Of a stretch of DNA of 64,000 nt, positions 44,035 to 52,235 are shown piece by piece. How positions within the stretch are numbered: the first letter of the stretch is position 1; every line of letters starts with the position of its first letter. Position numbers and translations under genes: made by a program. The DNA comes from JBGSTR01 sp963707135 (GTDB taxonomy: Bacteria > Pseudomonadota > Gammaproteobacteria > Chromatiales > Chromatiaceae), in NCBI GenBank assembly GCA_963707135.1, contig CAVPOY010000011.1:62001-126000 (forward strand). The letters are read 5' to 3'. The notes under the pieces are model-generated. The model was not told the DNA's origin, ran no database searches, and saw nothing but the letters and a program-made list of their open reading frames with translations.

Positions 44035-45614
44035 TTACAGCTGATTCTCTACGGGCAGGATGCCGATGAAGTCGGCCAGGAAGCGCTGCCAGCCCGTGCT
44101 CAAGGGGTCTTGGTGGTAGACCGACCTCCACGGCCGTCGTCCTGGGTCACCCAGGTCAGCTTCCCGTCCTCGTCCAGGAGCACCCGATAGCTGTTCTCGG
44201 GCGAGACGCCCTCATCCATCCAGGTGATGACCTGGGCGGCCAGCTCCGGGCTCTCGATATAGAGCCCCGCCTCGGTGTTGATGTCGGCCGAGCGCGGGTC
44301 GAGGTTATAGCTGCCGATGAAGACATCCTGGCGGTCGAAGACCACGACCTTGGCGTGCAACGCCGCCTTGGCGCCGAAGAAGGCGATCCGCTTCTTGATC
44401 ACCCCGGCGTCGGCGCGCAGCTCGTAGAGCTCCGCGCCGCTCTCGAGCACCTGTCGGCGCCGATCCGCATAGCCCGCGTGGGCGGCCAGCACGTCGTTGG
44501 AGGCCAGTGAGTTGGTCAACACCCGGAGGCGCACGCCCCGCTCATGCAGCTCGGCCATCCGCGCGATCCCGCGGTCCCGGGGGACGAAATAGGGCGACTC
44601 CACCAACAGCTCGGTGTCGAGCCGGGCGAGTCGCCGGTGCAGCCCCTCGAGCAAGCGGCTGGTGCCACCGGTGGCGACGATCTCGGCGGGGTCGTCCCAA
44701 ACGATGCGCCCCGGAGCCCAGACGAGCTTGTCGATCTCCGCCTTGAGCAACGACTTGAGCTCCGCGACGTCTTGATCAACCGGATAGGGGTAGTTTTCCT
44801 CGGCGATCCCCGCACGGATCGCCGCCCGCGCCGCCTGAAGGTCCTTCTCGGTATAGGGCCGATCCACCAGGGCGGCGATGGGGACGGACCAGGGGCCGTT
44901 CCAGAAATGGTCGAACACATCGGAGATCTCCCGCACCACGGGCCCGCCGGCGGCGACGTCGAGGTCGCGGAAGTTGGCCTCGGTGTGCACCCCGAAATAG
45001 TGATCCCCGATGTTGCGCCCGCCGACGATGGCGAGCGCGTTGTCCATCACCAGCAGCTTGTTGTGCATGCGGTGGTTGACGCGGGCGAAGTTGGTGACGA
45101 ATTCGAGCCCCCGCGCACCGCGGATGGCAAAGGGATTGAAGATGCGAATCTCAATGTTGGGGTGGGCATCCAGGGCGGCGAGGATGGCATCTCGGCCCTT
45201 GAAATTCATGTCATCGACCAGCAACCGTACCCGCACCCCGCGGTCGGCGGCGCGCAGCGCGCGTTCGGCCAGCAGCCGCCCGGTGGCGTCCTGCTCCCAG
45301 ATGTAGTACTGCAGGTCGAGGGTCTTCTCGGCGAGATCGGTGAGCGCGACCCGGGTGGTGAAGGCGTTGCGTCCGGTGCGGATGATGGCGAAGCCGGACT
45401 CGCCCGGGTGACGTGCGGCGGCTCGCTCCACATAGCGACCGATCGCGGTGCTGGCGTGGTCCGAATAGGCCGCCGAGGTGGCGCGCGGGTATTCCTTGGG
45501 CAGGCTCGCGCAGCCGCCAAGGAGGAGGCCCATCAGGGCCAGAGAGAGGCCGAGGGCGCGCAGACCTAGGCCCCGGCGGGTCGGATGGTGCGCGGCGAGG
45601 TGCGTTCTGTTCAT
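44035..45614 (-). pseudogene. Phospholipase D-family lipoprotein with 3' frameshift
   Basis: From ATG 45614 the first frame gives 504 residues ending at 44100: a lipobox LGGCAS, and two HKD motifs, HNKLLVMDNALAIVGGRN and HAKVVVFDRQDVFIGSYN, as in cardiolipin synthase-like exported PLDs. Near the end the family-typical tail appears in another frame: WRSVYHQDPLSTGWQRFLAD, then FIGILPVENQL and TAA at 44035. Adding one base at about 44130-44140 restores a protein of 526 residues. Both catalytic motifs lie before the break, so function may survive. It would act on phospholipids at the outer face of the periplasm. Confidence 0.85.
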
Positions 45615-46421
45615 GGGGCTAGGCCCTGGGTGACGGCGTCGGAGTCAAGGTCCCGAATCAGATCGAGGAGGGGGCGGTCGCTGATCTGAATCAGGCCCTC
45701 CTTACCGCGATCGAAATCCACGATGATCAGCATGAGGGCCGCCAGCGCGATGGCAAAGGCGGTCATCCGGCCGCGATTCACTTGCCCGTTCAACGCCGCG
45801 TTATGGGCCGCGACCGCCAAGGAGGTCGCCGCGACCAGCACGAGCAGGAGCAAGACGGCGCCGGGTAAGCGGTCGCGGATCACCGCGATCCGCGCGGCAT
45901 GCATGTCCAGCACCTCGTTGACCGCCTGGACGATCGACGCCTGCAGGGGAGCGGGGATCTCCCCCTGCAACGCTTGTTTGGTTGTCGGCCAGAGTCGTGA
46001 CTGCACTTCCAGCGAGTGTTCGATCTCGGCACGGAGCGCGTCTCCATACAATCCCTTTCCCGGCACCCGGGTCCTCGCATAGTCGATCAGTGCCTGTCGC
46101 AGCGCGCTTCGGCCGGGTTCTTGGGCAAGGTCGGCCCGGAGGAAAGGCGGTGCCGATGGCGTTGGCCTCGTTGATGATCGCCTGCTTGCGCATGTCCGCC
46201 CGGCTGAGGCTGAAGGAATAGGTGAAGGCGAGCAGCAAACCCAGCAGGGCGAGCATGGAGGCGAGCGTGACGTCGTCGCCCGTCTTCTTCATCGCTTTCC
46301 CAACGACGCGGTAGCGGTGTAACCCAACGCGGTAACCGCCCTCGACTGCCGTGAGCAAGACGGTGACGAACAGCAGCCCGTTCACCCAGATGGGGATCTG
46401 GTAGAGCCAGGGTATCTCCAC
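45611..46421 (-). pseudogene. DUF4239-family (bestrophin-like) membrane protein, frameshifted
   Basis: Frame one from GTG 46421 (VEIPWLYQIPIWVNGLLFV; an ATG at 46460 is possible) runs through two membrane segments to INEANAIGTAF. There the family continuation LRADLAQEPGRSALRQALID, then YARTRVPGKGLYGDAL, is in another frame. Removing one base at about 46138-46146 gives 269 residues with two more C-terminal membrane segments (LLLLVLVAATSLAVAA and TAFAIALAALMLIIV) and a DFDRGKEGLIQIS tail. DUF4239 proteins resemble bestrophin-type anion channels; their function is unproven. The stop overlaps the PLD start. Confidence 0.8.
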
Positions 46422-46496
46422 AGGGAGCCTCGCGTGGGAAGCGTAGTGCAAGGGCGGCACGACCCTGTGCCGCCATTAGCGCCGTGCCAGTTTCGC

Positions 46497-47063
46497 TCAG
46501 CGCGGCACCAGCGAGACGGCGAGGGCATCGGTGAAGGTCACCCGCACGGTGTCGCCCTCCTTGAGATCGTCAAGGAAGTGCCTGAGCTCCGGCGCGTCGA
46601 CCGAGACCTCGCGCCAGTCCCCCTCGGGATCGCGGAAGGCGATGGCCTTTTTGTACGGGTCGACCACGAGGATCTTGACCGTTACGGTCATGCGCAGACT
46701 CCCAGAGCCCGGGGCAGCGCCAGCGGCGGCCGAGGTCGAGCGCTGGAGCTCCGGCGCGGACTCTTCTCCCGCCTCGGCGACGACATCGACCGCGACGCTG
46801 CGGTAGTACTTGATGTCGACCTGGTCGCCGGGCTTGACCTTGTCGAGATTTTCGATGCGCTCCCCGGCCCTGACGGTCACCAGGTTGCCCTCGGGCCCCT
46901 TGAGGGTGACGTAGCGGCTGGCGGGATTGACGGACTCGACGGTGGCCGTGGTCTCGATGAGCTCCGCACCTTCCAGCCCGGGTGGGGGTGCCTCGATCTC
47001 ACCGAGCACCGGCAAGGCCGAAGCCAGAAGAATGGACGCGGCGATGGCTTTCAGGGTTTTCAT
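46497..47063 (-). CDS. Exported protein with two OB-like repeats, unrecognised family
   Basis: 188 residues. A signal peptide ends near VLGEIEA. Two similar beta-rich halves follow: TATVESVNPASRYVTLKGPE...VKPGDQVDIKYYRSVAV and VTVKILVVDPYKKAIAFRDP...LKEGDTVRVTFTDALAVSL, joined by a Gly/Ala/Ser linker. The pattern, a cofactor-free OB-like fold in duplicate, is familiar from periplasmic proteins encoded near outer-membrane porins, but I cannot name the family. It probably belongs to the leftward envelope transcription unit. Confidence 0.65.
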   Translation of the reverse strand: MKTLKAIAASILLASALPVLGEIEAPPPGLEGAELIETTATVESVNPASRYVTLKGPEGNLVTVRAGERIENLDKVKPGDQVDIKYYRSVAVDVVAEAGEESAPELQRSTSAAAGAAPGSGSLRMTVTVKILVVDPYKKAIAFRDPEGDWREVSVDAPELRHFLDDLKEGDTVRVTFTDALAVSLVPR

Positions 47064-47386
47064 CTCGTCTCTCTCTCCTCAGTCAGGGGTGATGGGTCTG
47101 GGATACCCAGACCAGTTGGGAAAAAAAAAGGAGGGGGACCAGCCGCCCAAGCGACGATGGTTGGATCCTTGGCCGGTCTCCCAACAACAGCGGACAAAAC
47201 AATCCAGGGGGCAGCCGCTTGCCGACCTGGGGCATCTTGCGGTCCCCTCAGAATCAATCCGGAGAGTGTGCGCACACTCGGCCCGCCGCCGCGGCACGAG
47301 GGTTTTGCTGCACACCGAAGCCGCGGCACTCCGCTCGCGACCGATCGAGCCCGCGGGCTTCCTTGCTCTAGCGCTCCCACAACCTC
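47064..47386. promoter_or_regulatory. Intergenic region with a perfect leader stem-loop
   Basis: GGTCTGGG-ATA-CCCAGACC at 47095-47113 is a perfect eight-base-pair hairpin in the 5' leader of the preceding leftward gene, ending 32 bases before its ATG. A run of nine A lies just beyond it at about 47121-47129. No gene is recognised in the rest. Confidence 0.45.
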
Positions 47387-47563
47387 CTAGTCCAGGATGC
47401 CGTAGACGGTACCGACGGTCGCGCCAATCTGGGCGCCCTTTTGCGCATCTCCGGCCAGGGCGCCGATCCCGGCACCGTACACCGCGCCCTTGGTGGTGGC
47501 ACAGGCCGTCAGCACGGCGGCGACGATCAGGGCTGCGCTCAATGCCGCAATGATTCGCTTCAT
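47387..47563 (-). CDS. Small glycine-zipper lipoprotein
   Basis: 58 residues from the ATG at 47563 (a longer start at 47596 is less likely). A lipobox (LTAC) ends the signal segment, and the mature 30 residues form a glycine zipper (YGAGIGALAGDAQKGAQIGA, then TVGTVYGILD), as in SlyB/OsmB-type outer-membrane lipoproteins. It is probably an envelope stress or structural lipoprotein. It follows the next gene by 29 bases in the leftward direction. Confidence 0.75.
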   Translation of the reverse strand: MKRIIAALSAALIVAAVLTACATTKGAVYGAGIGALAGDAQKGAQIGATVGTVYGILD

Positions 47564-47592
47564 GGATTGGGCTCTCCTCACTGTGGCACCGG

Positions 47593-47958
47593 TCATTGCC
47601 CGATCCTCGGCTTGACAATGTCGATCCAGAGAACCGAGAGGATGGGGACATCCAGCTGACTGGGGTTGGCCGCATACCAGGCGTCGATCCGGCGCACCGC
47701 CTCCGGAACCGTGGTACCAGAGAGTCCCCGAGCGGCCTGCCGCATGAAGGTCTTTTCCTGTCCGGGGACCTTGCGCTGGTCGTAGGCGTTGCCGACCGAG
47801 ATCATGTTGGAAATACCGACCAGATACGCGGCGCGCTCGGACTGGCTGGAGTTCTTCCAGTCGTTCCCGTCTGCAAGATGGAAGGCATGGCTTGCAACGG
47901 GAAGCAGGGCGAGCGCCGCGCCCAAGAACAGCGTGCGGCGTAAACCTGGGATTCTCAT
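47593..47958 (-). CDS. Small exported hypothetical protein
   Basis: 121 residues from the ATG at 47958 (the longer open frame upstream has no homology). A signal peptide ends at ASHAFHLADG. The mature part is helical: SSQSERAAYLVGISNMISVG, QEKTFMRQAARGLSGTTVPE, AVRRIDAWYAANPSQLDVPI. It has no cysteines. The family is not recognised by name. The helical repeats ending in a calcium-free, Pro-terminated segment resemble Rap1a/Tai-like immunity folds only vaguely. It is part of the envelope cluster. Confidence 0.65.
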   Translation of the reverse strand: MRIPGLRRTLFLGAALALLPVASHAFHLADGNDWKNSSQSERAAYLVGISNMISVGNAYDQRKVPGQEKTFMRQAARGLSGTTVPEAVRRIDAWYAANPSQLDVPILSVLWIDIVKPRIGQ

Positions 47959-48061
47959 CAATGGCGTGCTCCTTTGGTTGTTCGGGTCGGTTGTCTCAGA
48001 TCGCGCCTTCACCCGGGTGCCGAGCGCGCCACCGGGGTAGCTTCGCGGACGCCTGGGGCGC

Positions 48062-49024
48062 TCAAAACTGATAGACGACCTTGAGCCAGATGTAGTCGCC
48101 CTCGAGCCGGTTGCGGGTCTCGAGCTCCGGCAGCCAGCGCAGCTCCGCAACGAAGTTCTGCTTCCCCATAGGCTGCACGTAGCCCAGCACCGGACCGATG
48201 CCGGCGGTGCGTCCTTTGAAGTCGCCGAGGAACGGTGCCTGCCCGCTATCGGCGGTCACTTGCTCCACCCAGAAGGCCTCGGCGCCGAGGCTGACGAATC
48301 CCTTCCCGAGCGGCAGCAGTTGCTGCACGCTGCCCTCCAGGTGCGTCAGGATGCCGCTGCGATAGTCGGTGTCCGGGTTCTCGGTATTGAAGGCGATGCC
48401 ACCGTGCAGCGCGGCGTTGAACCCGGTCTTGGCATTGTTGTAGGAGACGCCCGCCCAGGGATTGAAGGTCCAGTAGTTGAGACCGGGGTTGGCCAGCTCG
48501 CCGGCCTCGTACTCACCTGTCGGCGCATAGACGGTCAGTGCCGCGTTGTACTGAATCGACCCATGCTTCCAGCCGAGCAGGGCCGGGATCAGGGTCAAAT
48601 CGCCGAGCCCGGAGGTCGTATCCCGGCGCGCGAAGGTGCCGAGGGCGGTGTCGATCTTGCCCTCCACCGTCAGCCAGACGTAGGGCAGCATGGCGCCGAC
48701 GCTGTAGTAGGCGCCAAGCACCTGTTGCTCGAAGGTGTAGAAGCCGCCGAGCAAGGCCACGTCGGTGGTCGCCTTCAGCCCCAGTGCGTCGAGGCCGGCG
48801 ATCGGGATCTCCTTGTCCGTGCCGGCGTCACCCTCGTAGTGCAGATAGATCGGCTCGATCACCCAGCCGGGCTGGGTCGGCGCGAGGTCGATCATGGTCG
48901 CGACCGCCCCTGGCAGGTAATGGCTAGTCCCGCCTTCGCCAGCGTTTGCAGCGGCCGGCATCAGCGCCAGCGCGGCCAGCGCGAAAAAGGCTGGGCCATA
49001 GAGAGTCGACGGGTTTCGCGGCAT
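48062..49024 (-). CDS. Outer-membrane transporter barrel (phenol-degradation MetA-pathway family)
   Basis: 320 residues from the ATG at 49024 (MPRNPSTLYGPAFF; the frame extends 25 codons up). A signal peptide ends at ANAGEGG. The rest alternates hydrophobic beta strands with GHYLPG-like and DLTLIPALLGWKHG, NAALTVYAPTGEYEAGELAN and GFNAALHGGIAFNTENPDTD patterns, and ends in Phe (KVVYQF), the BamA recognition residue. COG4313/MetA-type barrels take up hydrophobic compounds. The start of the leftward envelope cluster is here; a related barrel lies at 58366. Confidence 0.85.
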   Translation of the reverse strand: MPRNPSTLYGPAFFALAALALMPAAANAGEGGTSHYLPGAVATMIDLAPTQPGWVIEPIYLHYEGDAGTDKEIPIAGLDALGLKATTDVALLGGFYTFEQQVLGAYYSVGAMLPYVWLTVEGKIDTALGTFARRDTTSGLGDLTLIPALLGWKHGSIQYNAALTVYAPTGEYEAGELANPGLNYWTFNPWAGVSYNNAKTGFNAALHGGIAFNTENPDTDYRSGILTHLEGSVQQLLPLGKGFVSLGAEAFWVEQVTADSGQAPFLGDFKGRTAGIGPVLGYVQPMGKQNFVAELRWLPELETRNRLEGDYIWLKVVYQF

Positions 49025-49085
49025 GGGGGTTTCTACCTCAGCTGGTTCAATCTGTCTTGAATGACGGGTGACATGGGGAGCGGCC

Positions 49086-49685
49086 TCAGCTTGTGCCATG
49101 CAGCAGCCAGCCCAGCATCAGCATCCCGACCGCCGCAATCCAGCTGCCCCCCACCCGCAGCGCGATGCGGGTCCACGCGGCCTGCAGCGACACCGCGAGC
49201 GCCGCGGTGAACAGCGTCAGGATCAGCACGGCCGCAGCGATGCCGGCGACGGCAACAGGGGCGCTGCCGCTGGCGGCGAAGGCGCCACCGTTGTCCAGCC
49301 CATGGAGCAGACCGGTTAACGCCGCCAGGGACGCCATCACCCAGGCCGATAGCCTGACGTTGGCGGCCACCAGGATGCCGAGCAGGATCAGCAGGGCGAC
49401 CTGCAACCAGCCCAGGTCGGCGCCGTGGCCCAGCGAGAGACCGTCGAGCGCCGCGGCGCCCCAGGCCAGCGGCAGCGTGATCGCCGCCCAGCGCGCGCTC
49501 GCCTTGCCGCTCTGCCCCGCCAGCAGGCCCACCGCGAGCACCGCGAGGAGGTCCCCCGGCGACAGCAACAGGTGCAGCGCGCCGTTGTAGAAGGGACCCA
49601 GCCCGGAGTTGACCAGGTGCGCGTGGGCAGGAAGCGGGGCGCCCGCAAGCAGTGCGAGCGGCAGGACCCGGGCGGCGGCGCGCAT
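49086..49685 (-). CDS. HupE/UreJ-like membrane protein
   Basis: 199 residues. A signal-like N-terminus ends at PAHAHLVNSGLGPFYNGALH, the HupE/UreJ start with its histidine-bearing SGLGPFxNGxxHxL motif. About six membrane segments follow, including LLHGLDNGGAFAASG. Such proteins are associated with nickel or cobalt movement near hydrogenase or urease genes, but neither is present here. Its ATG overlaps the stop of the preceding HupE-like gene by one base. It is the last gene of the leftward DUF3604/isomerase/HupE block. Confidence 0.85.
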   Translation of the reverse strand: MRAAARVLPLALLAGAPLPAHAHLVNSGLGPFYNGALHLLLSPGDLLAVLAVGLLAGQSGKASARWAAITLPLAWGAAALDGLSLGHGADLGWLQVALLILLGILVAANVRLSAWVMASLAALTGLLHGLDNGGAFAASGSAPVAVAGIAAAVLILTLFTAALAVSLQAAWTRIALRVGGSWIAAVGMLMLGWLLHGTS

Positions 49686-50245
49686 CAGGCGAGCGCGCTC
49701 CACAGGAAGAACAGGCCGCCGGCCATCACGATCGAGCCCGCGCCCCGCAGCGCGATCCGGCCGGCATCCCAGCGGTGCATCAGGCCGATACCGATGCCCA
49801 GCGCGTGCAGCATCCCAGTGGCGATGACGAAGCCGATGCTGTACAGGATCGCGCTTTGGCCAGGGGTCATCTCGGTGCCATGAGCGTGCCCGTGAAAGAC
49901 GGCGAAGAAGCCGACCACGAGCAGCGCGGCCGCGAGCGGCAGCCGAACCGCGCCGAGGATCAGCGCGCCGAGCATGACCGCCGACAGCGCGATGCCCAGC
50001 TCCACGCCGGGCGAGCGGGACGCCGATCAGACCGAGCAGGCCGCCGAAGGCCATCATGATCGGAAAGGCCACCGGCAACAGCCAGATGGCCGGCGCCCCG
50101 AGCTGGGCGCCCCAGAGCCCGACCGCGACCATCGCCAGCACATGGTCCAGACCCGAGATCGGGTGGCGAACCCGTTCAAGAAGCCGCCGGCCGCACCACC
50201 CTCGACGTGGGCCAGCGCGGCGAGCGGCCACAGCAACAGCGTCAT
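49685..50245 (-). pseudogene. HupE/UreJ family protein, two frameshifts
   Basis: From ATG 50245 (MTLLLWPLAALAHVEGGAAG) the frame leaves the family after GFLNGF. RHPISGLDHVLAMVAVGLWG resumes in a second frame, and GVELGIALSAVMLGALILGA in a third, ending GGLFFLWSALA. One missing base near 50165 and one extra base near 50015 explain it. The corrected protein is about 186 residues with HPISGLDH and FHGHAHGTEM, the metal-binding histidine clusters of HupE/UreJ. No internal stop occurs inside the family-like frames. Confidence 0.8.
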
Positions 50246-50284
50246 TAGCAGCAGCCGCGGCGGGACAGGATGACAAGTCTTCGG

Positions 50285-51348
50285 TCATGACTCCGGTGGA
50301 GGTCGGCCGGCGCGATCGCCGCTACAGAACATCATCGCCGTGCGCTGGATGGTCCAATAGGCCCCCAGCGAGCCGATCGCATAGCCGGGCGCGAGCTCCA
50401 CCCAGCGCGGCCAGCGGAACTCCAGCACCCGCAACGCCCGGTGCAGCAGCAGGATCGAGGCCACGAAGGCGAGCTGGCCGAGCTCGACGCCGATGTTGAA
50501 CATCAGCAGCGCGAGCGGGATCTCGGCCTGCGGCATGCCCACGGTCGACAGCCCGCTGGCGAAGCCGAAGCCGTGCAGCAGTCCGAAGCCGAAGGCCACC
50601 ACCCAGGGGTGGCGGATGGTGAAGCTGGTCTGCGCCGCGCCAGACGCGCACGATCTCCGGGCCGAGGAACAGGATCGACAGCGCGATGGCCGCGTTCAGC
50701 GGCGGGCCCGGGATGCTCGCGTAGCCCAGGGTCGCCAGCGGCCAGCGTGATGCTGTGGGCGACGGTGAAGGCGGTGATGGTCTTGATCAGCATGCCGCCG
50801 GCCGCGCACGATGATCAGCAGCCCCAGCACGAACAGCAGGTGATCGATGCCCATCAGGATGTGGTTGAAGCCGAGCATGAGGTATTCGCCGGACGATCTC
50901 GTACCAGGGCCGCTCGCCACGCAGTTCCGCGAACGGCCGGGTGGGCCGCACCACCTGGCTGACGCCTCGCTGCCGTCGAGCCGCGAGACGCGCACGAAGA
51001 CGTCGGTGATGGTCGCTCCAGGCCCGGAAAGGCGAATGACGCTGCCGTCGAGTGCCGCCCTCGATCCGCACCACCTGCCGGTGCAGCTCGCGATCGGGCA
51101 ACTGGCGCACCGTCGGCTCAGCGACGGCCTGCCAGTCCGCCGGCAGCTCGAGCCGGGCCGGATGCGGCCGGCCGTAGTAGATCGGCGCTCGCCAGAGGAC
51201 CTCCAGGTGACGGTCGGCGGTGAGTTGCCGCAGCTCGAGCAGGCCCGGCTGGGATTCGTGGGCCAGAGCCGCCGGGGGCGGGACCGAGCGCGATCAGCGC
51301 CAGTAAGCCAGCCAGGCCGAGGATGAGTGGGCGCCAGGGGCTTGTCAT
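50285..51348 (-). pseudogene. Larger HupE/UreJ-like membrane protein, many single-base frameshifts
   Basis: Starting at ATG 51348 the pieces read MTSPWRPLILGLAGLLALIA, then PAALAHESQPGLLELRQLTA, LEVLWRAPIYYGRPHPARLE, then LMLGFNHILMGIDHLLFVLG, MLIKTITAFTVAHSITLAA, and VVAFGFGLLHGFGFASGLST to PPPES at 50285. At least six one-base shifts are needed, yet every piece is family-like. The order is an exported N-terminal domain of about 150 residues followed by a HupE-like membrane domain with the GIDHLLF and HGFGFA motifs. The corrected length is about 350 residues. It overlaps the isomerase gene at its start. Confidence 0.7.
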
Positions 51349-52232
51349 CGGGCGTCGGCGACCGAGCCCGGGCTCGCCGTGGACGTCAGCGTTTGCGGAC
51401 TGTCCGGCGGGCTCGACGAGGATCTCGTAGCGCTTGCCGAATCCGCGCGTAGGCCTGCTCCTTCTGCTCCCGGCGCCGCTGATCCTGCCAGTCGCGCAGC
51501 ACCTGGGGCCGGACCTCGCCGAGGGCTGGCAGCCGGGCGCTTTGCCGGTCGGTCAGCAGCACTAGATGGGCACCGAGACCGGAGGGGACCGGCCCGAGCC
51601 ATTGCCCCGGCTCCAGCCCCAGCAAGGCCTCGGCGAAGGCCGTCCCCGAACTGCCGGGCGACCTCCGGCTGACTCAGATCGTCGAAGGTCGGACCGAGCA
51701 GGGTGACATCCCCAAGCCCGGCCGGGTCGGCACCGGCAAGCAGGCGCGCGAGCAGGTCGGCCGCATCGGCCTCCAACCGGGGGTGCCGCTCCGGGCTCAG
51801 GTAGACCTGTTGGAACGAGACCCGCGCCGGCGCCTGGTAGCGCTCTGGGTGTTCCCGGAGATAGTGCGCAAGGGTCTCGTCGTCCGGCACGGTCTCGGCG
51901 GACAGGTCATCCAGCAGGAGCTCAAGCTTCTGCCCGAGACGGTTGCGCACATAGGGGTCTTCCTGATCCAGGCCCATGGCCAGCGCCTCCCGGTAGAAGA
52001 CCTCGCTTCGGATGTGGCGCTCGACCAGGCCGGCAAGCTCCTGCTCGGTCGGCGGCCGCATCCAGGTGCGCCGGAACTGCGCGGCCAGCTGCTCCACCTG
52101 GGCAGTGGTCACCCGAATCTGCCGGGCGCCCTCCTGCTCGGGAGCCCGCGTCAGGCCGAACAGCCCGAACAGCAGGCCGCCGAGCACCAGGAAGTGCAGC
52201 AGCGGCTCACGGAGTAGAGCGCGCAGCATCAT
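51345..52232 (-). pseudogene. PpiC-type peptidyl-prolyl isomerase, membrane anchored, frameshifted C-terminus
   Basis: From ATG 52232 the first 210 residues are in frame: an N-terminal anchor (REPLLHFLVLGGLLFGLFGL), a SurA/PpiC-like helical part (VERHIRSEVFYREALAMGLD, VPDDETLAHYLREHPERY) and the start of the parvulin domain. After SQPEVARQFG the family sequence continues in another frame (LGLEPGQWLGPVPSGLGAHL, VLLTDRQSARLPAL), then appears to shift again to YEILVEPA. Correct length is about 290 residues. It is probably a periplasmic folding factor for its neighbours. It starts three bases after the DUF3604 stop. Confidence 0.75.
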
Positions 52233-52235
52233 CCG

